A stretch of 64,000 nt of DNA, from the NCBI GenBank assembly GCA_016786865.1, contig JAEUVE010000022.1, positions 124,001 through 188,000 on the forward strand, read 5' to 3'. The notes below the pieces were generated by a model. That model saw only the letters and a program-made list of their open reading frames with translations, searched no databases and was not told the DNA's origin. Every line of letters starts with the position of its first letter. Within the stretch, counting starts at the first letter, position 1. Source of the DNA: Sediminibacterium sp. Lineage in GTDB: Bacteria > Bacteroidota > Bacteroidia > Chitinophagales > Chitinophagaceae. The translations under genes were made by a program, and so were the position numbers. Of this stretch, positions 45,045 to 57,200 are shown in pieces.

Positions 45045-45806
45045 TTAACGGCTCAATATATTGTATTGCCCTTTTTTGTTGATGGAAATCAGCGGAAGTT
45101 TTCTATTGACTTCAAAATAGTCAAATGCCTCTTTGAGGCCGTTGACCAGTTCCTGGTAACCAGGCTTATCGTTGATGGCTTTCTGGAGTACCAGGTTGTT
45201 TTTCTGGTTATTGAAACGAACTGGGAAAATATGCACCGGAATAAACTGTTGTCCCTGTTCCAGTGCGTAGGCAGAAAGAATATATAACTCTTCTACCTGG
45301 TCGTTCTGGATAGGAATGCAGCCAATGGTGGAACAGGAACCATGAATAAATATTTCACCACCCGGGTTGGCAGGATCACTGTGCACCCTGTCGGCCATAT
45401 TGGGATAATTCAGCCCCAGTGATAAATGGTATTTGCTGTTGGGATTGAGCTCATTAATGTAATAAAAACCCTCCGGAACCTGGTAATCCCCTTCCATTCG
45501 TTTGGGACCCAGCGACCCCGACAGTGCACAAACCTTATAGGTTTTCAGCAAGCGAAATTGCTCCTGGCTGCTGTTGCGCACCCAGACTTCCATCTGGCTG
45601 TCGTATTTAAAACTACGCAGGTACAATTGCTTTGCAGGCCAGGACAACCCGGCTTCTTCAAACTGCTTTTTCAGGCCCAGTTCTTTTTGTCTGAACGCAG
45701 CGGCTACCCTGGGGTAGTTTCGCTGGTTACTCAAAAAAGAAGCCTGTGCAGTTGCGGTGATGCAAAGCAATGTACCTGCGCAATATGTAATCCATTTTTT
45801 AATCAT
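45045..45806 (-). CDS. Exported L,D-transpeptidase (YkuD fold)
   Basis: It has 253 residues with a signal peptide (about 1-23, ending ATAQA). The catalytic block is IFIHGSCSTIGCIPI, with the YkuD His and Cys (about 153-166). It resembles the YafK/murein L,D-transpeptidase group that cross-links or modifies peptidoglycan between diaminopimelate residues. It is 7 bp downstream of the M14 peptidase gene, so the two periplasmic proteins are likely cotranscribed. Confidence 0.9.
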   Translation of the reverse strand: MIKKWITYCAGTLLCITATAQASFLSNQRNYPRVAAAFRQKELGLKKQFEEAGLSWPAKQLYLRSFKYDSQMEVWVRNSSQEQFRLLKTYKVCALSGSLGPKRMEGDYQVPEGFYYINELNPNSKYHLSLGLNYPNMADRVHSDPANPGGEIFIHGSCSTIGCIPIQNDQVEELYILSAYALEQGQQFIPVHIFPVRFNNQKNNLVLQKAINDKPGYQELVNGLKEAFDYFEVNRKLPLISINKKGQYNILSR

Positions 45807-45813
45807 GGTTCTT

Positions 45814-48372
45814 TTATCGGATCAGGTCTCCAAAATACACTGCATTCATAAACAGCTTGGAAGTACCCAGCCAGAATGCCCTAAAATTAAGGTTATCTAC
45901 CATAGAAACGACACGTCCGCGGCCAATATTGTCAATATTAACAACTGCAGTACTCCTGACCAGATTTTTATAGTCTCTAAACATATAACCACTTTGTAAT
46001 GGGTTATCCGTATACATTACCGGAGAATCGTATGCACCATTGTTTTGGTCCATAAACAGGGTGTTTGATTTGAAAACAGACAGGTAGGGACTGCTGTAGC
46101 CATAACCCAGCGGATGCGTCAGATCCAGTTTTGCCTCGAACAGAGAACCCGTCATGTCTTTGGCACGGGTTTCATCGGAACGGAGGAAATAAGGCAACTG
46201 CAGGGTAGAATCTGTTTTTCCCTCTGTTGAACGGAAAATCACTTTGGTAAAATTATTATTGGCCAGCCATTTGGTAGCATCTTCTGTAGCAATCAGGGTA
46301 CCACCACCTGCAACCCAGGTTCGCAGTTTTTCCTGTGCTCCCTTATCGAGGTTACTATAACTTCCGGAAGGCATGATGATCACATTGTACCGGGCAGGGT
46401 TGATGTTGCCAAAACGCTCCACGTCTACAATGCTCACCGGAATTTTGAACCGTACATCCAGCATATGCCAGATTTCACCCACATCATTTGGGCTGGTACC
46501 GGTTCCGCCAAACATCATGATTCGGGGCAGTTTCACCGGAACAAAACTGTTGCTGCCCAGATCTATACCGCCGGAAGCCAGGCCTGTTGGAAGCGCAAAC
46601 ACTTCTACACCACTGTTGCCCACACAATCATCGATCAGGTTGGCCAGCACGTCTCCTTTAAGACCTGCCTGCTGTAATCCGATCGGAATTACAATAGTAC
46701 CATAGTCGAAGAGTTCATCCTTTCCGTTCAGCCGCATTTTAAATTGCTTGGTAGCCACTTTGGCCACTACCCCCTTCGACTGAAGCTTGTACAGCAATTG
46801 AGGGGTATAGTACTCACTCCAACGGAATGCATAGGCATAAGAATTAGCCGTATGATGGGTTTGCATGGGCAGCGGTTTCAACTGCTCAATTTTTTCGCCG
46901 GTAATCCCTGCAACATTTTTCAGTTCTGCATAAGGCAGACCAAAAGCCAGTGGCATGGTCCAGGCAGTAACGTCGTAGAACAGACTGTCTTTGTATTCCA
47001 GTGTTTTTTCAAATACCGTTTTGATAATTTTAAATTGTTGCTGATTGGCCGGAATCACATATGCAGAAGCTGCTTTAAACGTTTTACCATCTGCGGTAAC
47101 ATCCTGCCTGAGTGCATAGATATCTACCTGGTGTCTTAGCAACATCTGGATAAAAATGTTGGTCTTTGCCTTGTCGTTGGCATCCCCAAATACAAACGCT
47201 TTTGTAGGAAATGTTTCCGCTTCTTTAGCTACGTCCTTAAAGAAATCACGCTGATAACTCAGCATTTCCTTTCTCAGTCCGTTGGCAGCCGCAAGTGTAG
47301 AAAGTGCCGCAGTAAACTGGTTTCGGATGGTAAATGGAAACGTCAGTAAACCATTATCGGTTTCCTGCACATGTCCGCGGCTGCTGGCCTGTTCAAACAG
47401 GATACCTACACCGCCATTGATATCCGGATAGGTAGATCCCTTTCCATAATAGAAGTCGTCGTAGCCTTCTTTGGTAAAATACAAAGACCCGATGCTGTCT
47501 AAAAATCGAGCATGATAATTACCAATGGCACCGGTCAGCTCCTGATTTTTTAACGGCGTATTGGGATTCACACGGGAAGGAACACCCGGTTGAAAGAAGA
47601 AACTGGAATTGGATCCCATTTCGTGGTGATCGGTTAAGATATTGGGTTTCCACTGATGAAAAAGCGCAAGCCTGTTCTGGCTTTCCTGATGTTGTGCAGG
47701 CAGCCAGTCTCGGTTCAGATCGAACCAGTAATGGTTGAATCTTCCTCCGGGCCATACTTCATTGTATTCTCTTGCATTGGGATCGGATACCACGCTCTGG
47801 CTCTTGTGCATGTTTACCCAGCTCGCAAAACGATTGAGTCCGTCCGGATTGAAGGAAGGATCGAGGAGGATCACGGTATTGTTCAGCATGGCATCAACTT
47901 CAGGTCCTTCTGCAGCCGCCAGATAATAGGCAGACAGAAGCGCTGCATTGGCGCCACTGCTTTCGTTGCCATGAATACTGTATCCCATCCATACCACTAC
48001 CGGCATGTCAGCAATATTCAACCCGGCAGATTTGCCCGGATCAGTCAGCAGCAGGTGTTGCCGGCGAATGGATTCGAGGTTTTGGTGATTTTTTGGTGAG
48101 GTAATGATCAGGGCCAGTTGCGGACGGCCTTCGTAGGTAACCCCCAATGACTGCAGGGTAACCCTGTCGGATGCCGCATCGATGGCCTTCATGTAATTCA
48201 CCAGCCGGTCGTGGGTTACATGCCATTCACCCACCTGATGCCCGATCACCGAAGGAGGTGTGGGAATGGAAGGGTTATAGCGAACATTTTTAGGCAGGTA
48301 GTAAGAAAGATCCTGTGCAAACAACAAGGAACTGGTTGTGCAAATCAATGCCAACAGCAATAATTTTCTCAT
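45814..48372 (-). CDS. Exported M14 zinc carboxypeptidase-like protein
   Basis: It has 852 residues. Signal peptide ends SSLLFAQ (about 1-19). The M14 domain (about 30-370) has zinc ligands in GYSIHGNESSGANAAL (His and Glu) and a likely third His in LTDHHEMGSNSSFF, plus a catalytic-type Glu in LFEQASSRG. The remaining 480 residues form beta-rich domains, with a GAT-like domain near MFGGTGTSPNDVGEIWHMLD that suggests a class I glutamine-amidotransferase-like fold. The substrate may be a peptide or peptidoglycan stem. It is cotranscribed with the L,D-transpeptidase. Confidence 0.9.
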   Translation of the reverse strand: MRKLLLLALICTTSSLLFAQDLSYYLPKNVRYNPSIPTPPSVIGHQVGEWHVTHDRLVNYMKAIDAASDRVTLQSLGVTYEGRPQLALIITSPKNHQNLESIRRQHLLLTDPGKSAGLNIADMPVVVWMGYSIHGNESSGANAALLSAYYLAAAEGPEVDAMLNNTVILLDPSFNPDGLNRFASWVNMHKSQSVVSDPNAREYNEVWPGGRFNHYWFDLNRDWLPAQHQESQNRLALFHQWKPNILTDHHEMGSNSSFFFQPGVPSRVNPNTPLKNQELTGAIGNYHARFLDSIGSLYFTKEGYDDFYYGKGSTYPDINGGVGILFEQASSRGHVQETDNGLLTFPFTIRNQFTAALSTLAAANGLRKEMLSYQRDFFKDVAKEAETFPTKAFVFGDANDKAKTNIFIQMLLRHQVDIYALRQDVTADGKTFKAASAYVIPANQQQFKIIKTVFEKTLEYKDSLFYDVTAWTMPLAFGLPYAELKNVAGITGEKIEQLKPLPMQTHHTANSYAYAFRWSEYYTPQLLYKLQSKGVVAKVATKQFKMRLNGKDELFDYGTIVIPIGLQQAGLKGDVLANLIDDCVGNSGVEVFALPTGLASGGIDLGSNSFVPVKLPRIMMFGGTGTSPNDVGEIWHMLDVRFKIPVSIVDVERFGNINPARYNVIIMPSGSYSNLDKGAQEKLRTWVAGGGTLIATEDATKWLANNNFTKVIFRSTEGKTDSTLQLPYFLRSDETRAKDMTGSLFEAKLDLTHPLGYGYSSPYLSVFKSNTLFMDQNNGAYDSPVMYTDNPLQSGYMFRDYKNLVRSTAVVNIDNIGRGRVVSMVDNLNFRAFWLGTSKLFMNAVYFGDLIR

Positions 48373-48470
48373 GAATCGTTATTTAGGTGAGGGAAGGTAA
48401 CAAAAAACCAAGGAATTTGCTACCCCCGCTACCCGATTCCACCGATCTCTTTACCGAAATCTGCTACCGA

Positions 48471-50132
<1,662 letters not shown>

Positions 50133-50243
50133 TTACCCTCGTATTCCGGGAAGGAGATTTCTATGTAACTTTTACGTTATGCTTTGGCAGCCGGTATTTC
50201 TAAGCTGCTGATTTTGATAAGTTTGTGAAAAAACATACTGCAA

Positions 50244-51083
50244 ATGTCTGCCCAACAACCGCAAAACCCGACCAGAAGATCCTTTATCCGCAACATCTCC
50301 ATGGCTTCAGCCCTATTACTCACCGGAAAAATCACCGGTCTGTCTGCGGCAGAAGTATTCGCACTACGGAGCAAGGTCTTACTGCGTTTTGTGGTGGCGT
50401 CCGATTCGCATTACGGTCAGCCCAATACCCTGTTCGATGAAATGATCGAAAAAATGACCACTACGGTGAATCAGTTTCACCAAAAGAATCCACTGGATTT
50501 TTGCGTCATCAACGGAGACATTATTCACGACGATAAAAACTTTCTTGCGCCGGCCAAACAAAAACTGGATGCATTGACCATGCCCTATTTTGTAACCAGG
50601 GGCAACCACGATATGGTTACGCCGGAACACTGGCAACAGGTATGGAATATGCCGCTGAACCACGATGTAACCATACAACAAACCGGCATCATTTTAGGCG
50701 ATACTTCCGACGGCAAGGGTGCTTATGTTTCGCCCGACCTGAAATGGCTGGAAAGCAGACTGGAAGCACATAAAAACAAAAAGCAGGTATTAATCTTTCT
50801 GCATATACCACAGGCCAAATGGACCAAACACGCCATTGATACTCCGGCATTTTTTGAACTGATTGGGCGGTATAACAATATTAAAGCAGTATTCCACGGA
50901 CATGAGCACGACCAGGATGGCGTAAAAATGCAGGGCAATATTCCTTTTCTGTTCGACGCTCATATCGGAGGAAACTGGGGCACTTCTTATAAGGGATTCA
51001 GGGTGGTTGAGTTGCTGAAAGACGGCACCCTCATTACCTACATGATGAACCCTGTAGAGAAGCTCAACGAAGCAACATTTTAA
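50244..51083 (+). CDS. Tat-exported metallophosphoesterase
   Basis: It has 279 residues. The N-terminus has a twin-Arg motif, TRRSFIRN, followed by a hydrophobic stretch (ISMASALLLTGKITG), so Tat export is likely. The calcineurin-like motifs are in order: ASDSHYG (D-x-H), INGDIIHDD (GD), TRGNHDM (GNHD), LHIPQ and FHGHEHDQD (GHxH). It cleaves a phosphate ester, possibly a nucleotide or phospholipid head group. A TAAGTTTG box (50218-50225) lies 18 nt before its ATG. Convergent with tsaD, with one base between stops. Confidence 0.9.
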   Translation: MSAQQPQNPTRRSFIRNISMASALLLTGKITGLSAAEVFALRSKVLLRFVVASDSHYGQPNTLFDEMIEKMTTTVNQFHQKNPLDFCVINGDIIHDDKNFLAPAKQKLDALTMPYFVTRGNHDMVTPEHWQQVWNMPLNHDVTIQQTGIILGDTSDGKGAYVSPDLKWLESRLEAHKNKKQVLIFLHIPQAKWTKHAIDTPAFFELIGRYNNIKAVFHGHEHDQDGVKMQGNIPFLFDAHIGGNWGTSYKGFRVVELLKDGTLITYMMNPVEKLNEATF

Positions 51084-51084
51084 A

Positions 51085-52095
51085 TTACCATTCGGCCCTT
51101 GCAGAAGGGCCTGTTTCGAGCGGGCAGAATTGTGCAGCCTGGTATTTGTAATATCCGGTGATGGCAATCATGGCCGCGTTGTCGGTACAATACTCAAACG
51201 CTGGAATAAAAGTTGTCCAGCCATGTTTAACACCCAGTGCCTGAAGCCCGCTGCGCAAGCCGTTATTGGCGCTCACACCACCTGCCATACAGACCTCTTT
51301 GATCCCGGTCTGCTGAACGGCTTTCCGGATTTTTTTCAGCAGAATCTGCACAATGGTATGCTGCACCGAAGCACAGAGATCGTTTCTGTTTTCGAGAATG
51401 AATTCAGGGGTTTGCTTTTGCAGAAAATACAGTACAGAAGTTTTGAGTCCGCTGAAAGAAAAATTCAACTCTGGAATCCGGGGTTCTGCAAACTGAAAAC
51501 GGAGCGGATCACCGTCTTTGGCATATCGGTCTATCAAGGGTCCGCCCGGATAAGGCAGCCCCAGTAATTTGGCTGTTTTATCAAAAGCTTCTCCTGCGGC
51601 ATCGTCGATGGTTTCTCCGATCACTTCCAGTTCCAGTGGCGATTTGGCCAATACAATCTGGGTATGCCCACCGCTTACCGTTAAACATAAAAAAGGAAAA
51701 GATGGCCGGTTTTCCGGAATCAGGTTGGCCAGTACATGTGCCTGCATGTGATGCACGGCAATCAATGGTTTATTCAACGCTATGGCGAGTGATTTGGCAA
51801 ACTGTGCTCCAACGAGAAGACTGCCGATTAGCCCGGGAGCCTGCGTAAACGCAATCGCGTCAATTTGGGCAAGACCTGCGGAACGGTTCCCGAAACCCTG
51901 CTTCAGTGCCTGTTCTACCACAGGAACAATATTTTGCATGTGCGCGCGGCTGGCCAGTTCAGGAACCACACCTCCATACTGTTCATGCACAGCCTGACTG
52001 GCAATCACGTTACTGACAATGCTGCCATTTACACATACCGATGCGGCTGTTTCATCACAGGAAGATTCAATGGCTAAAATGGTAACAGGCTTCAC
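51085..52095 (-). CDS. tsaD: tRNA threonylcarbamoyladenosine transferase TsaD
   Basis: It transfers the threonylcarbamoyl group to A37 of ANN-decoding tRNAs. From GTG at 52095 it has 336 residues, matching the family (MKPVTILAIESSCDETA...). A TTG at 52131 would add 12 atypical residues. Metal site AVHHMQAHVLA (two His), signature SGGHTQIVLA and PGGPLIDRYAKDGD are intact. It is 58 bp downstream of the MacB-like permease on the same strand. Confidence 0.95.
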   Translation of the reverse strand: MKPVTILAIESSCDETAASVCVNGSIVSNVIASQAVHEQYGGVVPELASRAHMQNIVPVVEQALKQGFGNRSAGLAQIDAIAFTQAPGLIGSLLVGAQFAKSLAIALNKPLIAVHHMQAHVLANLIPENRPSFPFLCLTVSGGHTQIVLAKSPLELEVIGETIDDAAGEAFDKTAKLLGLPYPGGPLIDRYAKDGDPLRFQFAEPRIPELNFSFSGLKTSVLYFLQKQTPEFILENRNDLCASVQHTIVQILLKKIRKAVQQTGIKEVCMAGGVSANNGLRSGLQALGVKHGWTTFIPAFEYCTDNAAMIAITGYYKYQAAQFCPLETGPSARAEW

Positions 52096-52153
52096 GGTAT
52101 CTGCATCAATTAAGGCGGCAAAACTAACCAAAGATATTGGAGTACCCTACAGC

Positions 52154-53401
52154 CTATTTTGTTCTGATGGCAACTACCGGATCCATTTTGGCTGCAATGG
52201 ATGCAGGAATAATACCGGCAAGTATCCCCAACGCAATGCAAATGCCCATTGCCAGACCAATGATTCCCGGTGCTATATAAATCGGGAAAGGCAATACACT
52301 GCTGAGTACGATGGATAAAAGCCAAACCAGGGCAAGCCCCACCAGTCCGCCGATGATACAAAGGAAAGCACTCTCGATCAGAAATTCTGTAAGTATGGTG
52401 CTACGCTTGGCGCCAATGGCTTTTTTCAGGCCTATCTGACTGGTTCTTTCGCGAACGGTCACAAACATGATATTGGCTACGCCAAATGCACCTACAATCA
52501 GGCTCAGTCCGGCAATTGCCCAGCCTCCTGCGCTAACCTGCCCAAAAAAGCCTTTCACCTGGTCGCTGAACATGGCTACGTCGTTGCAGGTAAAATTATC
52601 CTCCTGGGTAGGGCTCAGCTTGCGCAGCTGTCGCATTACACCGTTCAGTTCATCTGCCAGTGAGGAAGAAGCAATACCTGCTTTTCCCTGCACAATAATG
52701 CTCGGATTACTGTTGTCCGGATTAAAGATGCCGGCGAAATAACGGTAAGGCACCATCACACAGTTGTCGTAATCGTATCCACCTACAAAACTTTGCCCCT
52801 GCTTTTTAATAACTCCGGCTACATAAATTCTTCTTCCGCCAAAAGACACTTCCTTTCCTACCGCTTTTTCGGCCCTGCCAAACAGTTCATCCGCCACTTT
52901 ATAGCCGATAACGCCCACACTGGTTCCCCTGCTGAAATCGGATTCGTTCAGGTAACGCCCATGGTCCACTTCAATAGTCTGTATGTTGCTGAAGTCATTG
53001 GAAACCCCGTATAGCCCTACATTGCTGAGGATATTGTCTGCGTAGTTCAGGTTGATATTCGTACTTACAAAAAAAGCAGCATAGGCAGCCAGCTGGCTTT
53101 TGGTTTTGATGAAACGAACTTCCTCGTATTTCATGGCCGGGCGCTTCACATATTTCCACCAGGGATAATCCGGTCCGCCGCCATAATTCCATTTATCGAT
53201 GTAGATGGTATTGGTACCAAGCGATTGAATATCGGTCTGTACCTTGCGTTCCAGGCTGTCTACAGTAGCCAGTACCCCTATGATGCAAAAAATGCCAATG
53301 GTAATTCCAAACAGAGAAAGAAAGGTTCGCAGTTTATTTACTCTCAGCTCCTGAAGGGCCATCCGGAAGCTGTTCCATAAAATACTCAACAATTTAAGCA
53401 T
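52154..53401 (-). CDS. MacB-like ABC permease (FtsX family), no ATPase next to it
   Basis: It has 415 residues from the ATG at 53401 (a TTG at 53407 precedes it). Layout: transmembrane helix (about 20-42), MacB periplasmic core domain (about 45-275), then three helices (about 285-400) with the cytoplasmic loop VRERTSQIGLKKAIGAKRSTILTEFLIES. Such a permease needs a MacB/LolD-type ATPase; the nearest, at 32.9 kb, belongs to the other operon. The start is only 3 nt after a TACATTTG box. Confidence 0.9.
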   Translation of the reverse strand: MLKLLSILWNSFRMALQELRVNKLRTFLSLFGITIGIFCIIGVLATVDSLERKVQTDIQSLGTNTIYIDKWNYGGGPDYPWWKYVKRPAMKYEEVRFIKTKSQLAAYAAFFVSTNINLNYADNILSNVGLYGVSNDFSNIQTIEVDHGRYLNESDFSRGTSVGVIGYKVADELFGRAEKAVGKEVSFGGRRIYVAGVIKKQGQSFVGGYDYDNCVMVPYRYFAGIFNPDNSNPSIIVQGKAGIASSSLADELNGVMRQLRKLSPTQEDNFTCNDVAMFSDQVKGFFGQVSAGGWAIAGLSLIVGAFGVANIMFVTVRERTSQIGLKKAIGAKRSTILTEFLIESAFLCIIGGLVGLALVWLLSIVLSSVLPFPIYIAPGIIGLAMGICIALGILAGIIPASIAAKMDPVVAIRTK

Positions 53402-53404
53402 ATT

Positions 53405-53412
53405 CAAATGTA
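53405..53412 (-). promoter_or_regulatory. Putative -7 box of the MacB-like permease
   Basis: TACATTTG on the minus strand matches TAnnTTTG, ending 3 nt before the ATG at 53401. The alternative start TTG (53405-53407) lies inside it, so the ATG is preferred. No -33 TTTG at the usual distance. Confidence 0.3.
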
Positions 53413-53520
53413 ATAAGCCTGACCTTATCCCGACCTAATTTTATGTAAGCGGTTGATTGAGCTGTTTAACCTAAGGATATAAATGATAACAACCTTTTTC
53501 ACAAAAGCAAATATTATCAA

Positions 53521-53560
53521 CATTTTCAGAACCAATTCAGGCTTAATTGGTTAGAAAATG
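53521..53560. promoter_or_regulatory. Nested inverted repeat upstream of sdhCAB
   Basis: Inner arms AACCAATT (53530-53537) and AATTGGTT (53545-53552) are flanked by outer arms CATTTTC (53521-53527) and GAAAATG (53554-53560): 15 paired bases with a 7-nt centre and a small bulge. It lies 43 bp upstream of the sdh -7 box and between two divergent genes, so it is an operator candidate rather than a terminator. Confidence 0.5.
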
Positions 53561-53603
53561 ACCTGAAAAATAATTTTTTCGGGTATGGCATTACTCGATA
53601 CGT

Positions 53604-53611
53604 TAAATTTG
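53604..53611 (+). promoter_or_regulatory. -7 box of sdhCAB
   Basis: TAAATTTG fully matches TAnnTTTG and ends 28 nt before the sdhC ATG. The -33 position has only a T-run, so activation by a protein bound upstream would make sense. Confidence 0.5.
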
Positions 53612-53639
53612 CCAAGATTTAATCAAATATTCTTGCTTT

Positions 53640-54341
53640 ATGACCTGGAAACAAGTCTTCACCTCGTCTGTCGGTAAAAAGCTGATTATGGGCTTAACCG
53701 GAATCTCCCTCGTTTTGTTTTTAATAGTGCATGCAGGAATCAACGCCTGTGTTTTTGCGGATCTGGTTGATCCTGAAGAAAACGGCGCCATGTTCAATAA
53801 AGCCGCACATTTTATGGGCTCAACCGTGCTGATCCGGATTACTGAGATCGGACTTTTTGCAGGAATCATTCTGCACATTGTGCAGGGATTGCTGCTTACT
53901 GCAGAAAACAAAAAGCGTCGTACGGTTGGGTATGCCGTTGCATATACAGCCGGCAGTAAGTGGTACAGCAGAAGCATGGGCCTTCTGGGCACACTGATTC
54001 TCCTGTTCCTGATTCTTCACCTGTATCATTTCTGGGCTTCTGCACGTTTTACCGGCCGCGGACTTGAACCGGTAACCTACAATGGTGTGGAGATGCACAA
54101 CATGTTCGGACTGATGAAGGCTACTTTTTCTGAGTGGTGGGTCGTAATTGTATATGCACTGGGCTGCATTTCTCTTTACTATCACCTGGCACATGGATTC
54201 CAGAGCGCATTCAAAACACTGGGTGTTCACAACAAAAGATACAATGCCATGCTGAGCAGCCTGGGCTACGGTTTTTCTGCCGTAATTACCATCGTATTCA
54301 TCCTGATGCCACTGAGCTTTGTAATGGGCTGGGTCGGATAA
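53640..54341 (+). CDS. sdhC: Succinate dehydrogenase cytochrome b subunit
   Basis: Membrane anchor of complex II, binding heme b and menaquinone. It has 233 residues with five transmembrane helices, the type B single-anchor form. His residues suited to heme binding occur in LFLIVHAGIN, LHIVQGLLLTAENKK, LHLYHFWASARF and YYHLAHGFQSAFKTLG. The C-terminus reads AVITIVFILMPLSFVMGWVG. The 74-bp gap to sdhA is short, and all three genes share one promoter region. Confidence 0.92.
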   Translation: MTWKQVFTSSVGKKLIMGLTGISLVLFLIVHAGINACVFADLVDPEENGAMFNKAAHFMGSTVLIRITEIGLFAGIILHIVQGLLLTAENKKRRTVGYAVAYTAGSKWYSRSMGLLGTLILLFLILHLYHFWASARFTGRGLEPVTYNGVEMHNMFGLMKATFSEWWVVIVYALGCISLYYHLAHGFQSAFKTLGVHNKRYNAMLSSLGYGFSAVITIVFILMPLSFVMGWVG

Positions 54342-54415
54342 TCAGTACCCGCAACCATGAGCGGAAATCATGGTAACCAAACGATTTAAATTCTACTCAT
54401 AATAAACCATCGGAT

Positions 54416-56389
54416 ATGTTAGATGCCAAAATTCCTTCAGGACCATTGGAAACCAAATGGACCGAATACAAGGGACATTGCAAACTGGTTAACCCGGCTA
54501 ATAAAAGAAAGCTGGAAGTAATTGTGGTGGGAACGGGACTGGCCGGAGCTTCAGCTGCTGCCACATTAGGTGAGCTGGGCTATAAAGTAAAAGCGTTCTG
54601 TTTTCAGGATTCACCGCGTCGTGCCCACTCCATAGCGGCACAGGGCGGCATCAACGCAGCGAAAAATTACCAGAACGATGGAGACAGTATTTTCCGTTTA
54701 TTCTATGATACCATCAAGGGAGGCGACTACCGTGCCCGCGAAGCCAACGTGCATCGTTTGGCAGAAGTGAGCGGCAACATCATTGACCAGTGCGTTGCAC
54801 AGGGTGTACCTTTTGCACGCGAATACGGTGGTTTGCTGAGCAACCGTTCTTTTGGCGGCACACAGGTACAGAGAACTTTTTATGCTGCCGGACAAACCGG
54901 CCAGCAATTGCTGATAGGTGCTTATCAGGCACTGGAGCGCCAGGTAGCACTGGGTAACGTAAAAATGTATTCCCGCCATGAAATGCTGGAAGTTGTAAAG
55001 ATCGACGGTAAAGCAAGAGGAATCATTGCCCGTGACCTCGTAAAAGGTACGCTCGAAAGACATTTCGGACATGCGGTATTGCTTTGCACCGGTGGTTACG
55101 GAAACGTATTCTACTTGTCTACAAACGCTATGGGCAGCAACGTTACTGCAGCATGGAAGGCGCACAAACAGGGTGCTGCATTTGCCAACCCCTGTTTCAC
55201 ACAAATTCACCCGACCTGTATTCCGGTAAGTGGCGATCACCAGTCTAAACTGACCCTGATGTCTGAGTCGCTGAGAAACGATGGAAGAATCTGGGTTCCG
55301 AAGAAAAAAGGAGAAACCAGAAAAGCAACTGAAATACCTGAAGAAGAAAGAGATTACTACCTCGAAAGAAGATACCCTGCATTTGGCAACCTGGTACCAC
55401 GCGATGTGGCCTCCAGAGCTGCCAAGGAAAGATGTGATGAAGGATATGGTGTAGGTACCAGCAAACAGGCCGTATACCTCGACTTTGCTGATGCAATTGT
55501 GCGTTACGGTAAAATTGAAGCCGGTAAGGAAGGCAAGCCGGACCTGGGAATGGATGAGATCATTGCTCTGGGTAAAGAAGTAGTGAAAGAAAAATACGGT
55601 AACCTTTTCGACATGTACGAAAAGATCACCGGCGAAAACCCTTATGAAGTACCGATGCGGATTTATCCTGCAGTACACTATACCATGGGTGGCTTATGGG
55701 TAGACTACGAATTACAGACCACAGTTCCCGGATTATATGCACTGGGTGAAGCTAACTTCAGCGATCACGGCGCCAACCGCTTGGGAGCTTCTGCGCTCAT
55801 GCAGGGTCTTGCAGATGGATATTTTGTAATCCCTTATACCCTCGGCAACAACCTGGCAGAAGAAATTTACAGCAAGGCGGTAGAAACCTCCCACCCTGCT
55901 TTTGAAGCTGCTGAAAAAGAAGTAGCTGCCAGAATTGAAAAACTAATGAGCATCAAGGGTAAGCAATCTGTAGAGAGTTTCCACAAGCGACTGGGTAAAA
56001 TCATGTGGGACAAATGCGGTATGGCCCGGAACAAGGAAGGTCTGCAGCAGGCCATCCGTGAAATCCAGGAACTGAAAAAAGAATTCTGGAGCGATGTGAG
56101 AATTCCCGGAAGCATCGACGAAATGAATCCGGAGCTCGACAAAGCCAACCGGGTTGCCGACTTCCTGGAACTGGGCGAACTGATGTGTCAGGATGCCTAC
56201 AACCGGAACGAAAGCTGTGGCGGACACTTCAGAGAAGATTTCCAAACACCGGACGGAGAAGCATTGCGCGACGATGCCAACTACATGTATGTTGCTGCAT
56301 GGGAGTACAAGGGAGAACATGAGTGGACATTACACAAAGAGCCATTGGTATACGAGGTTGTTAAACCTACTCAACGTTCATATAAATAA
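54416..56389 (+). CDS. sdhA: Succinate dehydrogenase flavoprotein subunit
   Basis: It oxidises succinate to fumarate (or the reverse). It has 657 residues. FAD binding: [19 protein letters not shown], and the covalent FAD His in [17 protein letters not shown]. The active-site blocks include [10 protein letters not shown], and near 440-460 [15 protein letters not shown]. The C-terminal helical domain (about 490-630) is typical. It lies between sdhC and sdhB in the C-A-B order common to menaquinone-using Bacteroidota. Confidence 0.96.
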   Translation: MLDAKIPSGPLETKWTEYKGHCKLVNPANKRKLEVIVVGTGLAGASAAATLGELGYKVKAFCFQDSPRRAHSIAAQGGINAAKNYQNDGDSIFRLFYDTIKGGDYRAREANVHRLAEVSGNIIDQCVAQGVPFAREYGGLLSNRSFGGTQVQRTFYAAGQTGQQLLIGAYQALERQVALGNVKMYSRHEMLEVVKIDGKARGIIARDLVKGTLERHFGHAVLLCTGGYGNVFYLSTNAMGSNVTAAWKAHKQGAAFANPCFTQIHPTCIPVSGDHQSKLTLMSESLRNDGRIWVPKKKGETRKATEIPEEERDYYLERRYPAFGNLVPRDVASRAAKERCDEGYGVGTSKQAVYLDFADAIVRYGKIEAGKEGKPDLGMDEIIALGKEVVKEKYGNLFDMYEKITGENPYEVPMRIYPAVHYTMGGLWVDYELQTTVPGLYALGEANFSDHGANRLGASALMQGLADGYFVIPYTLGNNLAEEIYSKAVETSHPAFEAAEKEVAARIEKLMSIKGKQSVESFHKRLGKIMWDKCGMARNKEGLQQAIREIQELKKEFWSDVRIPGSIDEMNPELDKANRVADFLELGELMCQDAYNRNESCGGHFREDFQTPDGEALRDDANYMYVAAWEYKGEHEWTLHKEPLVYEVVKPTQRSYK

Positions 56390-56416
56390 TCTATCGTAAA
56401 CGACAAATCTTATAGA

Positions 56417-57181
56417 ATGGAACACTACAATATGAATCTGACTGTAAAAGTCTGGAGACAAAAAAACAGCAGGGCACAGGGCAATTTCGAAAGCTATTCT
56501 GTGAAAAATATTTCTTCCGAAATGTCTTTCCTCGAAATGATCGACGTATTAAACGAAGAATTAATTGTAGAAGGAAAAGAACCTATTGCATTTGATCACG
56601 ACTGCCGCGAGGGTATTTGCGGACAGTGTTCCATGTATATCAATGGTAAGCCGCACGGCCCATGGCAGGCCAATACTACCTGTCAGCTGCACATGCGTGC
56701 ATTCAAGGACGGCGACACTATTGTAGTGGAGCCATGGAGATCAGCAGCTTTCCCGGTAATCAAAGACCTGATGGTAGACCGTTCCGCTTTTGATCGTATT
56801 GTACAGGCAGGAGGTTTTGTTAGCGTGAATACCGGCAATGCGGTTGATGGTAACTCTATTCCAATCAATAAAGATGCAGCGGATGCTTCTTTTGCAGCGG
56901 CCATGTGTATTGGTTGCGGAGCCTGTGTTGCAGCCTGCAAAAACAGTTCTGCAATGCTGTTCCTGAGCGCCAAGGTAGCGCACCTGGCTTTATTGCCACA
57001 GGGTGATCCTGAACGCAAAACCCGTGTAATGAACATGGTAGCACAGATGGATAAGGAAGGATTTGGCGCTTGTACCAATACCGGTGCATGTGAAGCTACC
57101 TGCCCTAAGGAAATTTCCATCAGCAATATTGCACGCCTGAATCATGAATACCTGAGAGCAGGTCTTACTGCTGAGAAATAA
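56417..57181 (+). CDS. sdhB: Succinate dehydrogenase iron-sulfur subunit
   Basis: It carries electrons from FAD to quinone. It has 254 residues. The 2Fe-2S motif is [15 protein letters not shown]; the others are [13 protein letters not shown] (4Fe-4S) and [16 protein letters not shown] (shared by the 3Fe-4S and 4Fe-4S sites). The start is the ATG at 56417; the ATG at 56432 is also possible and fits the family start [10 protein letters not shown]. It is 27 bp after sdhA and followed 20 bp later by a terminator. Confidence 0.95.
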   Translation: MEHYNMNLTVKVWRQKNSRAQGNFESYSVKNISSEMSFLEMIDVLNEELIVEGKEPIAFDHDCREGICGQCSMYINGKPHGPWQANTTCQLHMRAFKDGDTIVVEPWRSAAFPVIKDLMVDRSAFDRIVQAGGFVSVNTGNAVDGNSIPINKDAADASFAAAMCIGCGACVAACKNSSAMLFLSAKVAHLALLPQGDPERKTRVMNMVAQMDKEGFGACTNTGACEATCPKEISISNIARLNHEYLRAGLTAEK

Positions 57182-57200
57182 ACTGAACAACAACAAAGGA

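Noticed and set aside
54698-55678. Open frame of 326 codons on the minus strand
   Set aside because: Antisense to sdhA, whose motifs are intact; the Cys- and Phe-rich translation has no recognisable domain.
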